Positions 43,505 through 52,615 of a stretch of 64,000 bases of DNA are shown here, piece after piece (position 1 is the stretch's first letter; every line of letters begins with the position of its first letter). This DNA comes from Noviherbaspirillum pedocola (GTDB lineage: Bacteria; Pseudomonadota; Gammaproteobacteria; Burkholderiales; Burkholderiaceae_D). The DNA lies in NCBI RefSeq assembly GCF_016632335.1, contig NZ_JAEPBG010000002.1, forward strand, positions 62,001-126,000. The letters are read 5' to 3'. A program made the translations under genes and the position numbers. The notes below the pieces were generated by a model. The model was given only the letters and a program-made list of their open reading frames with translations. It had not been told where the DNA came from and searched no databases.

Positions 43505-44377
43505 ATGAGCTGGCTCGAAAAACTGCTGCCGCCGCGCATCCAGCGTTCCGCCGCCGCCAATCGCAAGTCGATCCCGGAAGGGCTCTGGGTCAAATGCCCG
43601 TCCTGCGAAGCGGTTCTCTACCGTACCGATCTCGAATCCAACCTCCACGTCTGCCCGAAGTGCAGCCATCACATGCGCATCCGCGCGCGCGAGCGTCTCG
43701 ATACGCTGCTCGATCCGGAAGGCCGTTATGAAATCGGCCACGAAGCGCTGCCGGTGGATTCGCTGAAATTCAAGGACAGCAAGAAGTATCCGGAGCGCCT
43801 GAAGGCAGCAATGGAAGGCACCGGCGAAACCGACGCGCTCATCGTCATGGGCGGCGCGATCATGACGCTGCCGGTCGTGGTGGCCTGCTTCGAATTCGAA
43901 TTCATGGGCGGCTCGATGGGTTCGGTCGTCGGCGAGCGTTTCGTGCGCGGCGCGCAGGCGGCGCTGGACCAGAAAGTGCCGTTCATCTGCATCACCGCCA
44001 CCGGCGGCGCGCGCATGCAGGAAGGCTTGCTGTCGCTGATGCAGATGGCCAAGACCACTGCAATGCTGACCAAGCTGTCGGAAAAGAAACTGCCGTTCAT
44101 CTCGGTGCTGACCGATCCGACCATGGGCGGCGTGTCCGCCTCCTTCGCCTTCATGGGTGACGTGGTGCTTGCCGAGCCGAAGGCGCTGATCGGCTTTGCC
44201 GGTCCACGCGTGATCGAGAACACGGTGCGCGAGAAATTGCCGGAAGGCTTCCAGCGCGCCGAATTCCTGCTGCAGAAGGGCGCGATCGACATGATCGTCG
44301 ACCGCCGCAAGATGCGCGAGGAAATTGCGCGCCTGCTGGCGCTGCTGCAGGACCAGTCGGCCGACGTCCTCGCCTGA
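43505..44377 (+). CDS. accD: Acetyl-CoA carboxylase carboxyltransferase subunit beta
   Basis: Beta subunit of the carboxyltransferase that makes malonyl-CoA. The N-terminal zinc ribbon has two CxxC pairs (CPSC, CPKC), and the crotonase-fold domain contains [18 protein letters not shown] and [16 protein letters not shown]. 290 aa. It sits between trpA and folC, the conserved accD-folC-dedD arrangement. AGGA lies upstream of the ATG. The 127-base leader after trpA holds a small GC hairpin (43413-43429) and no clear promoter. Confidence 0.98.
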   Translation: MSWLEKLLPPRIQRSAAANRKSIPEGLWVKCPSCEAVLYRTDLESNLHVCPKCSHHMRIRARERLDTLLDPEGRYEIGHEALPVDSLKFKDSKKYPERLKAAMEGTGETDALIVMGGAIMTLPVVVACFEFEFMGGSMGSVVGERFVRGAQAALDQKVPFICITATGGARMQEGLLSLMQMAKTTAMLTKLSEKKLPFISVLTDPTMGGVSASFAFMGDVVLAEPKALIGFAGPRVIENTVREKLPEGFQRAEFLLQKGAIDMIVDRRKMREEIARLLALLQDQSADVLA

Positions 44378-44393
44378 GTCTTCCACCGGCAAC

Positions 44394-44430
44394 GGCCCGG
44401 ATCTGTTTTCAGGTCCGGGCCTTTTCCTTT
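44394..44430 (+). terminator. Rho-independent terminator after accD
   Basis: A 12-bp stem with one G-U pair (44394-44405/44410-44421), TTTT loop and T-rich tail. Confidence 0.9.
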
Positions 44431-44459
44431 CCGGATCCATCTCCAGATACCCCTGCGTC

Positions 44460-45761
44460 ATGCAAGCACATCCGACCACATTGAACGAATGGCTGTCCCG
44501 CCTGGAAGCCATGCACCCGAAAGCCATCGACATGGGCCTGGAGCGCGTGGCGCGCGTGCGCGATGCGCTCGGCCTGCGCTTTGACTGCCCGGTCATCACC
44601 GTCGGCGGCACCAACGGCAAGGGCTCGACCTGCGCGATGCTGGAATCGATCCTGTTGCAGGGCGGCTATCGTGTCGGCCTGTACACCTCGCCGCACCTGA
44701 TCCACTTCAATGAGCGTGCGCGCATCGATGGCGAAATCGTCGGCGATGCGCAATTGGTCGCGCAGTTCGAAGCGGTCGAGGCCGCGCGCGGCGAGGTGTC
44801 GCTGACGTATTTCGAATTCACTACGCTGGCGATCATGAGATTGTTCATGGAAGCGGGGCTGGATGCGGTAATCCTGGAGGTCGGCCTGGGCGGACGTTTG
44901 GATGCGGTCAATGTCATCGATGCCGACGTGGCGGTGGTGACCAGCGTCGATATCGACCACACCGAATTCCTGGGCTCGACCCGCGAGGAGATCGGCTTCG
45001 AAAAGGCAGGCATCTTCCGTCCGGGCCGGCCGGCGATCGTCGGCGATCCTCTGCCACCGCGCTCGCTGGTCGAACACGCTGAAAAGATCGGCGCCGACCT
45101 CTGGCTGATGAGCCGTGACTTCAATTATTCCGGCGACAAGCAGCAATGGAACTATGGCGGTCGCAACATGCGCCGTAATGCGCTCGGCTATCCGGGTTTG
45201 CGCGGCGCGAACCAGCTGCTCAACGCCTGCGCCGCACTGGCCGCGCTGGAAGCGCTGCGAGACCGCCTGCCGCTCGGCGCGCAGGAAGTGCGCAGCGGTC
45301 TGGCCCTGGTCGAGCTGCCGGGTCGTTTCCAGGTCTTGCCTGGAAGGCCAGCGGTGATCCTGGATGTTGCACACAATCCACATGCCGCTGCAACGCTGTC
45401 ACAGAACCTCGGCAACATGGGTTTCTTTCCGTACACCTATGCGATATTCGGCGCGATGGCCGATAAAGATATTGCTGGCATCATCGCGCAGCTCAAGGAT
45501 CACGTGGATCACTGGTGCCTGACCGATCTGCCGCTGCCGCGTGCAGCGAAAGCCGCCGATATTGCCGAGATGCTCGAAGATGCCGGTGTCACGCCGCGCA
45601 ACGAGCCGGATGCCGAGCGCAGCATACGCTGCTTCGCGAACCCGGCCGAGGCCTATGCAAATGCGCGAAGCCGTGCCGGTGAGAATGATAGAATTGCGGT
45701 CTTTGGATCTTTCCTGACCGTTGCTGGCGTGATGGAAGCGCGCAAATCCGAATACCACTGA
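44460..45761 (+). CDS. folC: Dihydrofolate/folylpolyglutamate synthase
   Basis: Bifunctional ligase that adds glutamate to dihydropteroate and extends folate tails. The Mur-ligase-type P-loop GGTNGKGSTCAMLE is followed by YTSPHLIHFNERARIDG, VGLGGRLDAVN and LDVAHNPHAA. 433 aa. The ATG at 44460 lies downstream of the accD terminator and gives the family N-terminus. Confidence 0.97.
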   Translation: MQAHPTTLNEWLSRLEAMHPKAIDMGLERVARVRDALGLRFDCPVITVGGTNGKGSTCAMLESILLQGGYRVGLYTSPHLIHFNERARIDGEIVGDAQLVAQFEAVEAARGEVSLTYFEFTTLAIMRLFMEAGLDAVILEVGLGGRLDAVNVIDADVAVVTSVDIDHTEFLGSTREEIGFEKAGIFRPGRPAIVGDPLPPRSLVEHAEKIGADLWLMSRDFNYSGDKQQWNYGGRNMRRNALGYPGLRGANQLLNACAALAALEALRDRLPLGAQEVRSGLALVELPGRFQVLPGRPAVILDVAHNPHAAATLSQNLGNMGFFPYTYAIFGAMADKDIAGIIAQLKDHVDHWCLTDLPLPRAAKAADIAEMLEDAGVTPRNEPDAERSIRCFANPAEAYANARSRAGENDRIAVFGSFLTVAGVMEARKSEYH

Positions 45762-45779
45762 CCACATCAGCAGACACGC

Positions 45780-46757
45780 ATGGGCTTGCTCTCTTCCTTT
45801 CGAAAAAACAAGCGGGAAACCGCTCCGACTGGCGCCTTTCAGACCCGCGCCGAGGATGAGTCGGATTCGGTGCGCAAGAGTCGCGCAAGACGTACTCCCG
45901 CAAAGGAGCGCAACAAGGCCAACGATCCGGTCCTCCCCGAAAAAAAGCGCGCGCGGCGGCGTCTGGTCGGTGCGGTTGCCTTAGTGCTGGCTGCGGTGAT
46001 CGGTTTGCCGATGATCCTCGATTCGGAACCGAAACCGGTTGCCGACGACATCGCCATCGATATTCCTTCCAAGAACAAACACGAAAAGGCTGGCCAGGTG
46101 CCGACTGCGCCAGCTCCGGCGCCGTCCGCGTCCGCGCCGCCAGCAGCGGCATCAGTGCCACCGCCCGCCACGGCAGCCTTGGACAAGGACGAGGAAGTCA
46201 TCGATCCAGCCACATTGCCCGCACAGGGAACACCCGCGCCGTCCACGGCTTCGAAGTCGGAAATGCCGCGGCTGGTGAAGCCCGAGCCGAAAGCGGAAGC
46301 CAGGCAGGAAACGAAAGCGTCCAAAGCCGAGTCGAAGACCGACAAGCGTTCCGACGCCGAGCGCAAAACGGAAACGGCGCATGCGAAGGCGGAGGCGAAA
46401 TCCGCGCATGCCGAGAAGATTGATGAGCTGGCGCGCGCAAACGCCATCCTGGAAGGCAAGCCGGAACCCAAAGCCGAAGCCAGGGAAACGAAGGAAACCA
46501 GGCGCGAGACCGACAAGAAGGGTGGTGCGAACCATTACGTGTTGCAGGTTGCCGCGTTGGCGACGCAGGACAAGGTCGATGAATTGCGCGACAAGCTGCG
46601 TTCCGCCGGCATTTCCTCATACACGCAAAAGGTTTCCACCGGCGACGGCAGCCGGACCCGGGTGCGGGTCGGTCCGTTCAGCAGCAAGGAAGAAGCTGAT
46701 CGGGTACGCGCGAAGCTGAGCAAGCTGGGTTTGAACGGCACGCTGGTGCCGACCTGA
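45780..46757 (+). CDS. SPOR-domain membrane protein (DedD-like)
   Basis: 325 aa. A basic cytoplasmic N-terminus, one transmembrane helix (LVGAVALVLAAVIGLPMIL, about 62-80), a long Pro/Ala then Lys/Glu/Ala-rich periplasmic linker, and a C-terminal SPOR domain (about 250-325; HYVLQVAALATQDKVDELRD, VRVGPFSSKEEADRV) that binds denuded septal peptidoglycan. The location after folC and before cvpA matches dedD in E. coli, so a cell-division role is likely. Confidence 0.9.
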   Translation: MGLLSSFRKNKRETAPTGAFQTRAEDESDSVRKSRARRTPAKERNKANDPVLPEKKRARRRLVGAVALVLAAVIGLPMILDSEPKPVADDIAIDIPSKNKHEKAGQVPTAPAPAPSASAPPAAASVPPPATAALDKDEEVIDPATLPAQGTPAPSTASKSEMPRLVKPEPKAEARQETKASKAESKTDKRSDAERKTETAHAKAEAKSAHAEKIDELARANAILEGKPEPKAEARETKETRRETDKKGGANHYVLQVAALATQDKVDELRDKLRSAGISSYTQKVSTGDGSRTRVRVGPFSSKEEADRVRAKLSKLGLNGTLVPT

Positions 46758-46776
46758 GAACGGACAAGCGCGCGCA

Positions 46777-47265
46777 GTGACGCTGTTTGATTACCTCGTG
46801 CTGTTCGTGCTGATCGCCTCCATCGTGATCAGCACCCTGCGCGGCCTGGTGCGAGAAATTCTGTCCCTGGCGAGCTGGATTGCCGCCTTCGTCATCGCCA
46901 ACGCCTGGGGCGGTGAACTGGCGCGGTTGCTGCCCGAAGCGGTGCCCGGCGACCTGGTCCGACTGATCGTGGCCTTCGTGATCCTGTTCATCGGTGTACG
47001 CATCCTGATGGGCTTGCTCATGGTGATGGTCGAAGCCCTGATCAAGGCCAGCGGGCTGACCGTGGTGGACCGCGGACTCGGTAGCCTGTTCGGCTTGGCG
47101 CGCGGCCTGCTGATCGTCATGACAGCGGTGTTGCTGTGTGGAATGACCGCGATCCCGCAGCAACGATTCTGGAAAGAGGCTATGCTGAGCCCCCTGGCAG
47201 AAACCGCAGCGCAAACCCTGATTCCCTATTTGCCGGGCGAATTTTCCCGGCGCGTGCAGTTCTGA
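46777..47265 (+). CDS. cvpA: CvpA family inner-membrane protein
   Basis: 162-residue protein with four membrane helices (YLVLFVLIASIVISTLRGLVREI, LASWIAAFVIANAWG, LIVAFVILFIGVRILMGLL, LARGLLIVMTAVLLCGM). The core GLVREILSL is the family hallmark. It is linked to colicin V production and envelope integrity; the mechanism is unknown. The start is GTG at 46777 with a weak ribosome site. It lies directly before purF, as in E. coli. Confidence 0.93.
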   Translation: MTLFDYLVLFVLIASIVISTLRGLVREILSLASWIAAFVIANAWGGELARLLPEAVPGDLVRLIVAFVILFIGVRILMGLLMVMVEALIKASGLTVVDRGLGSLFGLARGLLIVMTAVLLCGMTAIPQQRFWKEAMLSPLAETAAQTLIPYLPGEFSRRVQF

Positions 47266-47290
47266 TCATTCCAAGTGTAGGAGTACCACC

Positions 47291-48811
47291 ATGTGTGGCA
47301 TTGTAGGCGTCGTCTCCCATAGTCCCGTCAACCAGCTCATCTACGATGCGCTGCTCCTGTTGCAGCACCGCGGCCAGGATGCCGCCGGCATCGCAACCAG
47401 CCAGGGCAGCACCTTCTCGATGCACAAGGCCAACGGCCTGGTGCGCGACGTATTCCGTACCCGCAACATGCGCTCGCTGCCGGGCACCATGGGCATCGGC
47501 CAATGCCGTTATCCGACCGCCGGCTCCTCGAGCGAGGAAGAAGCGCAGCCGTTCTACGTGAATGCGCCGTTCGGCATCGTGCTGGCGCACAACGGCAACC
47601 TGACGAACTGGGAACAGCTGAAGATCGAGATGTTCCGCAACGACCGCCGGCACATCAATACCACCTCGGATTCCGAAGTCCTGCTCAATGTGCTGGCGCA
47701 CGAAATCCAGCAAGCCACCACCGGCTATTCGCTGGATCCGTCGACGGTGTTCCAGGCGGTCGCCTCGGTGCATCGCCGGGTGCGCGGTTCCTACGCGGTC
47801 GTAGCCCAGATCGCCGGCTACGGCATGTTGGCCTTCCGCGATCCGCATGGCATCCGTCCGCTGTGCATCGGCATCAATGAAACTCCTGACGGCAAGGAAT
47901 ACCTGCTCGCCAGCGAATCGGTGGCGCTGGAAGGCCTGGGCTTCCGTTTCCTGCGCGATGTCGCACCGGGCGAAGCCATCTTCATCGACCTCGACCGCAA
48001 TCTGTACAGCCAGCAATGCGCGGAGACGCCGGAACTCGCGCCCTGCGCCTTTGAATTCGTGTACCTGGCGCGCCCGGACTCGGTCATCGACGGCGCCTCG
48101 GTCTACCATGCGCGTCTGAAGATGGGCGAGTATCTGGCGGAAAAGATTCGCCGCGAAATCCCGGCTGGCGACATCGACGTCGTCATGCCGATCCCGGATT
48201 CCTCGCGTCCGTCGGCGATCGAGCTGGCGCTGAAGCTCAACCTCGACTATCGCGAAGGCTTCATCAAGAACCGCTACATCGGCCGCACCTTCCTGATGCC
48301 GGGACAGGCGATTCGCAGAAAGTCGGTGCGCCAGAAGCTCAATGCGATCGGATCCGAATTCAAGGGCAAGAGCGTGCTGCTGGTCGACGACTCGATCGTG
48401 CGCGGCACCACCAGCCTGGAAATCGTGCAGATGGCGCGCGACTCGGGCGCCAAGCGCGTAATCTTCGCCTCGGCCGCGCCGCCGGTGAAATATCCGAACG
48501 TCTACGGCATCGACATGCCGACGCGCGGCGAACTGATCGCCCACGGCCGTACCGTCGAAGAGGTATGCCGTGAAATCACCGCGGATCGTTTGGTCTACCA
48601 GGATCTCGACGCGCTGAAACGCTCGATCTCCGACGCCAACCCGGCGCTGAAGGACTTCGAAGCGTCGTGCTTCGACGGCAAGTACATCACCGGCGATATC
48701 TCGCGCGACTACCTCGACCATATCGAAAACGTGCGCGGCAATCCGGCGCCGATGAACGAAGACATGGTGCGCTCGCCGCTGGCATTGAAAAAGCTGGCCT
48801 CGGTCGAATAA
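47291..48811 (+). CDS. purF: Amidophosphoribosyltransferase
   Basis: First committed step of purine synthesis. The N-terminal nucleophile glutaminase domain begins MCGIVGVVSHSP, so mature Cys1 is available without a propeptide, and LLQHRGQDAAGIAT follows. The PRPP-binding loop LLVDDSIVRGTTSLE is in the C-terminal domain. 506 aa, E. coli type. A good terminator follows. Confidence 0.98.
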   Translation: MCGIVGVVSHSPVNQLIYDALLLLQHRGQDAAGIATSQGSTFSMHKANGLVRDVFRTRNMRSLPGTMGIGQCRYPTAGSSSEEEAQPFYVNAPFGIVLAHNGNLTNWEQLKIEMFRNDRRHINTTSDSEVLLNVLAHEIQQATTGYSLDPSTVFQAVASVHRRVRGSYAVVAQIAGYGMLAFRDPHGIRPLCIGINETPDGKEYLLASESVALEGLGFRFLRDVAPGEAIFIDLDRNLYSQQCAETPELAPCAFEFVYLARPDSVIDGASVYHARLKMGEYLAEKIRREIPAGDIDVVMPIPDSSRPSAIELALKLNLDYREGFIKNRYIGRTFLMPGQAIRRKSVRQKLNAIGSEFKGKSVLLVDDSIVRGTTSLEIVQMARDSGAKRVIFASAAPPVKYPNVYGIDMPTRGELIAHGRTVEEVCREITADRLVYQDLDALKRSISDANPALKDFEASCFDGKYITGDISRDYLDHIENVRGNPAPMNEDMVRSPLALKKLASVE

Positions 48812-48818
48812 CCCGGCG

Positions 48819-48854
48819 CGGCGCCATGTCATCAGACTGACTGGCGCCGTTTTT
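48819..48854 (+). terminator. Rho-independent terminator after purF
   Basis: An 8-bp outer stem (48819-48826/48842-48849) and a 4-bp inner stem (48828-48831/48838-48841), then TTTTT. Confidence 0.88.
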
Positions 48855-48918
48855 CCGTCCGGACCGCGCTCGGGCGCGAGTCGCCGCGCCAGTCCGGCTT
48901 CCTCTTTCCTCCGCTCCC

Positions 48919-50157
48919 ATGGACGACAAACAATACGGTTTCACCACCACCATCCTGCACAGCGACCGGCAGAAGAATATCGAGCACGGCTCGCTGCACA
49001 AGCCCATTCATACCTCGGTCGCCTTCGGCTACAAGGATGCGCACCAGCTCGCCGCAGTATTCCAGGGTCGCGAGCCCGGTTATCGCTACGGCCGCCAGGG
49101 CAATCCGACGGTATCGGCGCTGGAAGACAAGATCAACCGCATGGAAGGCGGCTTGTCCACGATCTGCTTCGCCACCGGCATGGCCGCGATCGGCGCGATC
49201 GCGCAAGCGCTGTTGCGGCGGGGCGATCACGTGGTGTCTTCGGCCTTCCTGTTCGGCAATACCAACAGCCTGTGGCAGACAGTGGCGGCGCAGGGCGTCG
49301 ATGTGAGCATGGTGGATGCGACCGATGTCGCCAATGTGGAAGCGGCACTGACGCCGGCCACGCGCGTGGTCTTCGTCGAAACCATCGCCAATCCGCGCAC
49401 GCAGATCGCCGACCTCGAGCGTATTGGCAAGCTATGCGCCGAGCGCGGCATCCTGTACGTGGTCGACAACACGATGACTTCGCCCTACCTGTTCCAGCCG
49501 AAGGCGGTGGGCGCGGGCCTGGTGGTGAATGCGCTGACCAAGTCAATCGCCGGCCACGGCAATGCGCTGGGTGGCAGCCTGACCGATACCGGCCTGTACG
49601 ACTGGAGCCGTTATCCGCATATCGTCGACAACTACAAGAAATACTCGACGCCGCAATGGGGCATGGCGCAGGTGCGGGCGAAGGCGCTGCGTGACTTCGG
49701 CGCGTCGCTCGGTCCCGAGGCCGCGCACCACATCGCGGTCGGTTCGGAAACCATGGCCTTGCGCATCGAGCGCGAATGCGCGAATGCGCTGGCACTGGCG
49801 CGCATGCTGTCGGCCGACGAACGTGTCTCGGCAGTGCATTACCCCGGCCTGGAGAATCATCCGCAGCATGACTTGGCGACGAAACTGTTCCGCGCCTACG
49901 GCGGCTTGTTCAGCTTCGAGCTGCGCGAGGACGTGGATTGCTTCGATTACCTGAACCGGTTGCGCCTGGCGATCCCGGCCAGCAATCTCGGTGACACCCG
50001 CACGCTGGTGATTCCGGTCGCGCATACGATCTTCTACGAGATGGGAGCGCAGCGACGCGCAAGCATGGGCATTGCAGAGTCGCTGATTCGAGTGTCGGTG
50101 GGGATTGAGGATACGGCGGATTTGCTCGAAGACTTCCGGCAGGCACTCGGCGGTTGA
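48919..50157 (+). CDS. Cys/Met metabolism PLP enzyme (MetZ/cystathionine gamma-synthase-like)
   Basis: 412 aa, fold-type I PLP enzyme. YRYGRQGNPTVSALEDKI holds the PLP-phosphate residues, VDNTMTSPYLFQP the ring-stacking region, and NALTKSIAGHGNALGG the Schiff-base lysine. The atypical N-terminus (YGFTTTILHSDRQKNIEHGS) distinguishes it from canonical MetB. The location after purF recalls purF-metZ of other proteobacteria, so homocysteine synthesis from an acylhomoserine is likely. Exact substrate is unproven. Confidence 0.85.
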   Translation: MDDKQYGFTTTILHSDRQKNIEHGSLHKPIHTSVAFGYKDAHQLAAVFQGREPGYRYGRQGNPTVSALEDKINRMEGGLSTICFATGMAAIGAIAQALLRRGDHVVSSAFLFGNTNSLWQTVAAQGVDVSMVDATDVANVEAALTPATRVVFVETIANPRTQIADLERIGKLCAERGILYVVDNTMTSPYLFQPKAVGAGLVVNALTKSIAGHGNALGGSLTDTGLYDWSRYPHIVDNYKKYSTPQWGMAQVRAKALRDFGASLGPEAAHHIAVGSETMALRIERECANALALARMLSADERVSAVHYPGLENHPQHDLATKLFRAYGGLFSFELREDVDCFDYLNRLRLAIPASNLGDTRTLVIPVAHTIFYEMGAQRRASMGIAESLIRVSVGIEDTADLLEDFRQALGG

Positions 50158-50167
50158 GATCGGGAAA

Positions 50168-50207
50168 GGCGGCAATGCATCGTCAACGAAGCCGATGCGT
50201 TGCCGCC
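50168..50207. terminator. Bidirectional hairpin between convergent genes
   Basis: A 15-bp stem with one wobble pair (50168-50182/50193-50207). It serves the MetZ-like gene on plus and the LOG gene on minus, where TTTCCC follows. Confidence 0.7.
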
Positions 50208-50215
50208 CAGTGTGT

Positions 50216-50821
50216 TCAAGGCACGATTTTCTTCGCTTCTCCACGCTCCAGCCATTTCACGGCGTGCGTGGGTTCATAGCTGTCGAACTGGTCCAGCAGA
50301 TCAGCAGCATGCGGCGCATGCATCAGCAGCGCTGCATGCTCGCCGCGCACGAAAGCCTGCTGCACCATGTGATCGCGGAATGTGATCAGACCATCGTAAA
50401 AGCCGTCGATGTTCAACAGGCCGATCGGCTTGGCATGCAGGCCGAGCTGACACCAGGTCGTCACCTCAAACAATTCCTCCAGCGTGCCAAAGCCGCCGGG
50501 CATGGCAATGAAGCCGTCCGACAGCTCGGCCATCAGCGCCTTGCGCTCATGCATGTCCTTCACCACGTGCAGCTCGGTCAAGCCATGGTGGCCGACTTCG
50601 CGCTGCATCAGCGCTTGCGGTATGACGCCGGTGGCGCGGCCGCCGAGGCGCATTACTTCATCAGCGATCACGCCCATCAGGCCGACATTGCCGCCGCCAT
50701 AGACCAGCGCGACATCGCGCCGGACCATCTCGGCGGCGAGTTCGCGCGCGCCGGCAGCATAAGTTTCGGAAGCTCCCATCGAGGAGCCGCAATAAACGCA
50801 AAGGGATCGAATGGATTTCAT
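50216..50821 (-). CDS. LOG family protein (cytokinin riboside 5'-monophosphate phosphoribohydrolase type)
   Basis: 201-residue lysine decarboxylase-like Rossmann protein of the LOG family. The nucleotide loop YGGGNVGLMG (41-50) and the hallmark PGGFGTLEE (108-116) are intact. Family members cleave ribose-phosphate from AMP-like nucleotides, releasing adenine or free cytokinin bases. Its start overlaps the TetR gene stop (ATGA), so the two are translationally coupled. Confidence 0.93.
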   Translation of the reverse strand: MKSIRSLCVYCGSSMGASETYAAGARELAAEMVRRDVALVYGGGNVGLMGVIADEVMRLGGRATGVIPQALMQREVGHHGLTELHVVKDMHERKALMAELSDGFIAMPGGFGTLEELFEVTTWCQLGLHAKPIGLLNIDGFYDGLITFRDHMVQQAFVRGEHAALLMHAPHAADLLDQFDSYEPTHAVKWLERGEAKKIVP

Positions 50822-51498
50822 GTTGCAGGGATGGTTTGGAAACGGGTCGTATATTCTTCCGCAAGCCGCTTGAACAACGCATGGGTATCGCCGCGCAGGT
50901 AGGGACCGATCAATGACAGCACCTGGTAACAGCCGCGGGTCAGCGCATCGGCCATGGCTTGCTGTTCAGTGTAGTGACGCGGATTGAGCACGTATTCATA
51001 CGAGAGCCAGTAGGTGGCGACGACGACGATATTGGCCGCAAGCGCATCGATTTCCCTGTCCGTCGCCTCAAGCTGGCCATCGCCACGCAAGCCCTGGCAC
51101 AGTTGCCGCGCAACCTTCACCTTGTGGTCATAGATTTGCTTGAACTGCAGTTCGAGACGGCGGTTGCGCGACAGCAGGTCCGAGAGATCGCGATAGAAGA
51201 AGCGATAGCGCCAGTGCAGCTCGAAGATCAGATGCAGATACAGCCAGACATCCTCGATATTGGGACGACGGTCTTCCGGTACCGACAGCATGCGCAAGAT
51301 CTCGCTTTCAAACTGCGCAAAGATGGAATCGACGATGTCTTCCTTGTTGCGGAAGTGATAGTACAAATTGCCCGGCGAGATGCCCATCTGCTCGGCAATG
51401 ATCGTGGTGGTGATGCTCGGTTCGCCGAACTCGTTGAACAGGCGCAGTGCCAGTTCAAGTATGCGTTCACGAGTGCGGCGCGGGGCTTTGGCTTGCAT
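50818..51498 (-). CDS. TetR/AcrR family transcriptional regulator
   Basis: 226-residue repressor. The N-terminal HTH (about 8-55) reads RERILELALRLFNEFG...TTTIIAEQMGISPGNLYYHFRNKEDI, a textbook TetR domain. The C-terminal domain matches the proteobacterial TetR_C type with WRYRFFYRDLSDLL. The start at 51498 (MQAKAPRRTRER) is favoured; an upstream in-frame start would add 47 unrelated residues and run into the neighbouring gene. It may regulate itself, the LOG gene or the lipase-like gene. Confidence 0.93.
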   Translation of the reverse strand: MQAKAPRRTRERILELALRLFNEFGEPSITTTIIAEQMGISPGNLYYHFRNKEDIVDSIFAQFESEILRMLSVPEDRRPNIEDVWLYLHLIFELHWRYRFFYRDLSDLLSRNRRLELQFKQIYDHKVKVARQLCQGLRGDGQLEATDREIDALAANIVVVATYWLSYEYVLNPRHYTEQQAMADALTRGCYQVLSLIGPYLRGDTHALFKRLAEEYTTRFQTIPAT

Positions 51499-51635
51499 GG
51501 ATGCGGTGTCGGTGGTGGCGTGAAAGCCGCTGGTGGCTGGGTTCCACGATGCCCGGGTGCGGAACAGGGCGCTAGCATACCATCCATTCGAACGGGCAAC
51601 GGCGATGCAACCGCGGTGCAGCACCAGGCAGTGCA

Positions 51636-52592
51636 TCAAGCCATAGTCGGATTGAGTTTGCCCGCGGCTGCACGTATCTCTTCGATTACCCGTGATTGCA
51701 CCGATGGATGCAATGCCAGCGCCACATGGCCAATACCGTGCAGCTCCACGTTGGTGGCGCCGGGCAAATGCGAGGATAGCTGCGGCGAGACGATATTGTC
51801 GTGATGCGAGTACAGCGATATGAAAAGCTTGCGCAGCGAGACATCTTCATCGCTGTCGAGTTCGCGCAGCCAGGCGCTGCACTGGCCGTCGGCCGCCGAC
51901 CCGGTCCAGCGCATCTGTGCCGAATTCGGGCCGAGTCCGAAATTGGCAAGCCCGGTGCCGCGATGCGGCGTGCCCAGCGTGATCACCTTCAGGATCCGGC
52001 CGGCGCCGTGCCGGCGCAGATAGGCCCGCGCCACCAGCCCGCCCATGCTGTGCGCAACGATGATCAGCCTGTCACGGCCGCTGCTGCCGCAAATCGCTTC
52101 GATTGCCAGGTGCACCTGCGGCACGAATTCATCGATGCCGGCGAATACTGGCTCCAGGTCCAGTGCGTGATGGGAAATGCCGGCGCGGCGCAGCGCGCGG
52201 CTCATCGAATGCCAGTAGCCGCTGTTGCAGCCGTAGCCGTGGATCAGCAGTACCGGCGGTAGATCCGGGTCGCCCTCGGTCCAGTGTTCGAAACCGCAGA
52301 AAGCCATGGTCCAGGACGAGCTCGCCATGCTGGCCCAGAACTCCTCGAAGAACAGTCGCAGCGCTGCTGTCCATTGGAGTCGATGCGCATGCGGCGTGGC
52401 ACTGCGGTACAGCCAGGCGATACCGAAGTTGTTCGCCGCGATGGCCAGGCGCACGGCCACGATGGTGAATAACGCGAAGGCTGTGGCAGCCAGCGGTGAG
52501 GCAAAGCCGAGCCAGTGGCGTGCGGCAAGGTAGAGCAGCATCGCAATGGCCAGTTGCAGCAACAGGAGCAGGCGTGTGGCGCGGCTTACCAT
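51636..52592 (-). CDS. Membrane-anchored lipase-like alpha/beta hydrolase
   Basis: 318 aa. Two N-terminal hydrophobic segments (LLLLLQLAIAMLLYLAARHWL, LAATAFALFTIVAVRLAIAA) anchor the protein. The hydrolase domain has VLLIHGYGCNSGYW, the nucleophile elbow AHSMGGLVARAYL and GTPHRGTGLA, which resembles triacylglycerol lipases, and a C-terminal His in GIGHVALALHP. Substrate unknown. Confidence 0.88.
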   Translation of the reverse strand: MVSRATRLLLLLQLAIAMLLYLAARHWLGFASPLAATAFALFTIVAVRLAIAANNFGIAWLYRSATPHAHRLQWTAALRLFFEEFWASMASSSWTMAFCGFEHWTEGDPDLPPVLLIHGYGCNSGYWHSMSRALRRAGISHHALDLEPVFAGIDEFVPQVHLAIEAICGSSGRDRLIIVAHSMGGLVARAYLRRHGAGRILKVITLGTPHRGTGLANFGLGPNSAQMRWTGSAADGQCSAWLRELDSDEDVSLRKLFISLYSHHDNIVSPQLSSHLPGATNVELHGIGHVALALHPSVQSRVIEEIRAAAGKLNPTMA

Positions 52593-52615
52593 GCGTTGCG
52601 TTCCGATGCGTTAAT

